Of a DNA stretch of 6,771 bases, positions 6,256-6,771 are shown one piece after another. The notes under the pieces are model-generated. The model did no database searches. It was not told where the DNA came from and saw only the letters and a program-made list of their open reading frames with translations. Each line of letters begins with the position of its first letter. The stretch's first letter is position 1. The stretch comes from Candidatus Pelagibacter sp. Lineage in GTDB: Bacteria > Pseudomonadota > Alphaproteobacteria > Pelagibacterales > Pelagibacteraceae. The translations under genes were made by a program, and so were the position numbers. The stretch is from the NCBI GenBank assembly GCA_002692325.1, contig NZJU01000015.1:6194-12964 (forward strand). The letters run 5' to 3'.

Positions 6256-6450
6256 ATTAAAATAGAGGTAAAAGACAATAACGTAGAACAGGCTATAAGA
6301 GTTCTTAAAAGAAAATTACAAAGAGAAGGTTTTTACAAAAATATGAAAATTAAAAGTGTTTATGAAAAACCTTCAGAAAAAAAAAAGAGAATAAAATTAG
6401 AAAATTTTAAAAGAATCAAAAAACTACAAAAATTAAAAAATAGATATTAA
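6256..6450 (+). CDS. rpsU: 30S ribosomal protein S21 (bS21), AUU start codon
   Basis: bS21 binds the small-subunit platform near the anti-Shine-Dalgarno end of 16S rRNA and helps initiation. The 64-residue reading frame matches it: VKDNNVEQAIRVLKRKLQREG (in two parts: 5-15, 16-25), then YEKPSEKKKR (36-45) and a basic C-terminal helix. An in-frame TAA at 6241-6243 bounds the frame, and the four codons between it and 6256 are CAG GAG GTT TTT, so no ATG, GTG, TTG or CTG start exists. The ATT at 6256 aligns exactly with the family's first Met and sits 5 nt after AGGAGG, so AUU is the likely start. A sequencing error (ATG read as ATT) is the main alternative. A 10-A run occurs at 6377-6386 with the frame intact. 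It follows trcR by 83 nt and precedes the cold-shock gene by 23 nt. Confidence 0.9.
   Translation: MKIEVKDNNVEQAIRVLKRKLQREGFYKNMKIKSVYEKPSEKKKRIKLENFKRIKKLQKLKNRY
6377..6386 (+). repeat. Run of 10 A within rpsU
   Basis: Ten A bases encode part of Glu-Lys-Lys-Lys after the conserved YEKPS. The basic residues after it fit S21, so the frame given is right. Slippage here would remove the C-terminal helix. Confidence 0.95.
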
Positions 6451-6464
6451 TGTCATACAATATT

Positions 6465-6470
6465 GGAGGT
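6465..6470 (+). promoter_or_regulatory. Shine-Dalgarno sequence deciding the cold-shock gene start
   Basis: GGAGGT precedes the ATG at 6474 by 3 nt. It lies inside the reading frame that would start at the upstream ATG (6450), so it argues that 6474 is the main start. Confidence 0.8.
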
Positions 6471-6473
6471 AAA

Positions 6474-6680
6474 ATGCCAGAAGGCAAAATTAAATGGTTT
6501 GACAAAAAGAAAGGCTACGGATTTATTAAAGAAGATAAAACTGATAGGGATATTTTCCTACATGTAACAGAACTTGAAAATTCTAGGCTGAAAGTTTTAA
6601 AAGAAGAGCAAAAGTTAAAATTTGATATTAAAGAAGAAAAAAATAAACTCCAGGCAATAAATTTAAAAAAAGCAAAATAG
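6474..6680 (+). CDS. Cold-shock-domain protein (CspA family)
   Basis: This small cytosolic single-stranded RNA/DNA-binding protein probably melts mRNA structure. The 68 residues form one OB-fold cold-shock domain: GKIKWFDKKKGYGFI (4-18) contains the RNP1 motif KGYGFI (13-18), and DIFLHVTEL (26-34) is RNP2. The second half is unusually rich in Lys and Glu. The start at 6474 is chosen because it gives the standard short lead before KWF and has GGAGGT just upstream. An in-frame ATG at 6450, overlapping the rpsU stop codon (TAATG), would add eight residues (MSYNIGGK) that do not resemble the family. Its stop codon TAG is directly followed by the first base of the initiator tRNA. Whether it is cold-induced or constitutive cannot be told. 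Confidence 0.93.
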   Translation: MPEGKIKWFDKKKGYGFIKEDKTDRDIFLHVTELENSRLKVLKEEQKLKFDIKEEKNKLQAINLKKAK

Positions 6681-6757
<77 letters not shown>

Positions 6758-6771
6758 AAATGACAGATACA

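Noticed and set aside
6760..6771. ATG ACA GAT ACA just after the tRNA as the start of another gene
   Set aside because: Only four codons are visible before the window ends, with no ribosome binding site, so it cannot be judged.

Overview
This is an AT-rich, gene-dense, single-strand stretch of chromosome, most likely from a streamlined alphaproteobacterium of the SAR11 (Pelagibacterales) or similar marine type. Three things point that way. There is a DUF1013/TrcR gene, a family I know only from alphaproteobacteria. The L31 and S21 proteins look alphaproteobacterial. The sequence also has very low GC, Lys/Ile/Asn-rich proteins, long A runs inside genes and almost no intergenic DNA. I cannot fix the genus from sequence alone. 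I see no mobile element, CRISPR array, phage gene or defence system.

All genes are on the + strand. Positions 1-3351 hold central carbon enzymes: the C-terminal part of transketolase (cut by the window edge), phosphoglycerate kinase and a class I (Schiff-base) fructose-bisphosphate aldolase. The gap gene often found between tkt and pgk in alphaproteobacteria is absent here. Positions 3358-5320 hold a divergent ThiE/TenI-family protein with a TTG start, then elongation factor P and a SuhB-type inositol monophosphatase family protein. These last three are joined by 4-nt ATGA overlaps. Gaps throughout 1-5320 are 10 nt or less, so this looks like one transcription unit.

Positions 5348-6757 are devoted to translation and its control: ribosomal protein L31, the TrcR-type regulator, ribosomal protein S21, a cold-shock-domain protein and an initiator tRNA(fMet) whose first base directly follows the cold-shock stop codon.

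The most interesting region is 6198-6757. The S21 gene is too short to have been called automatically. It appears to start at AUU behind a perfect AGGAGG, because an in-frame stop excludes any ATG, GTG, TTG or CTG start. The 40 nt before it can fold in two mutually exclusive ways: one buries the Shine-Dalgarno sequence, the other exposes it. The upstream operon genes mostly lack a Shine-Dalgarno sequence. The initiator tRNA just downstream has A29:U41 in place of the first of the usual three G:C pairs of its anticodon stem. Together these suggest a translationally autoregulated S21 gene in a genome with unusual start-site selection. That is inference, but it can be tested by comparing relatives.
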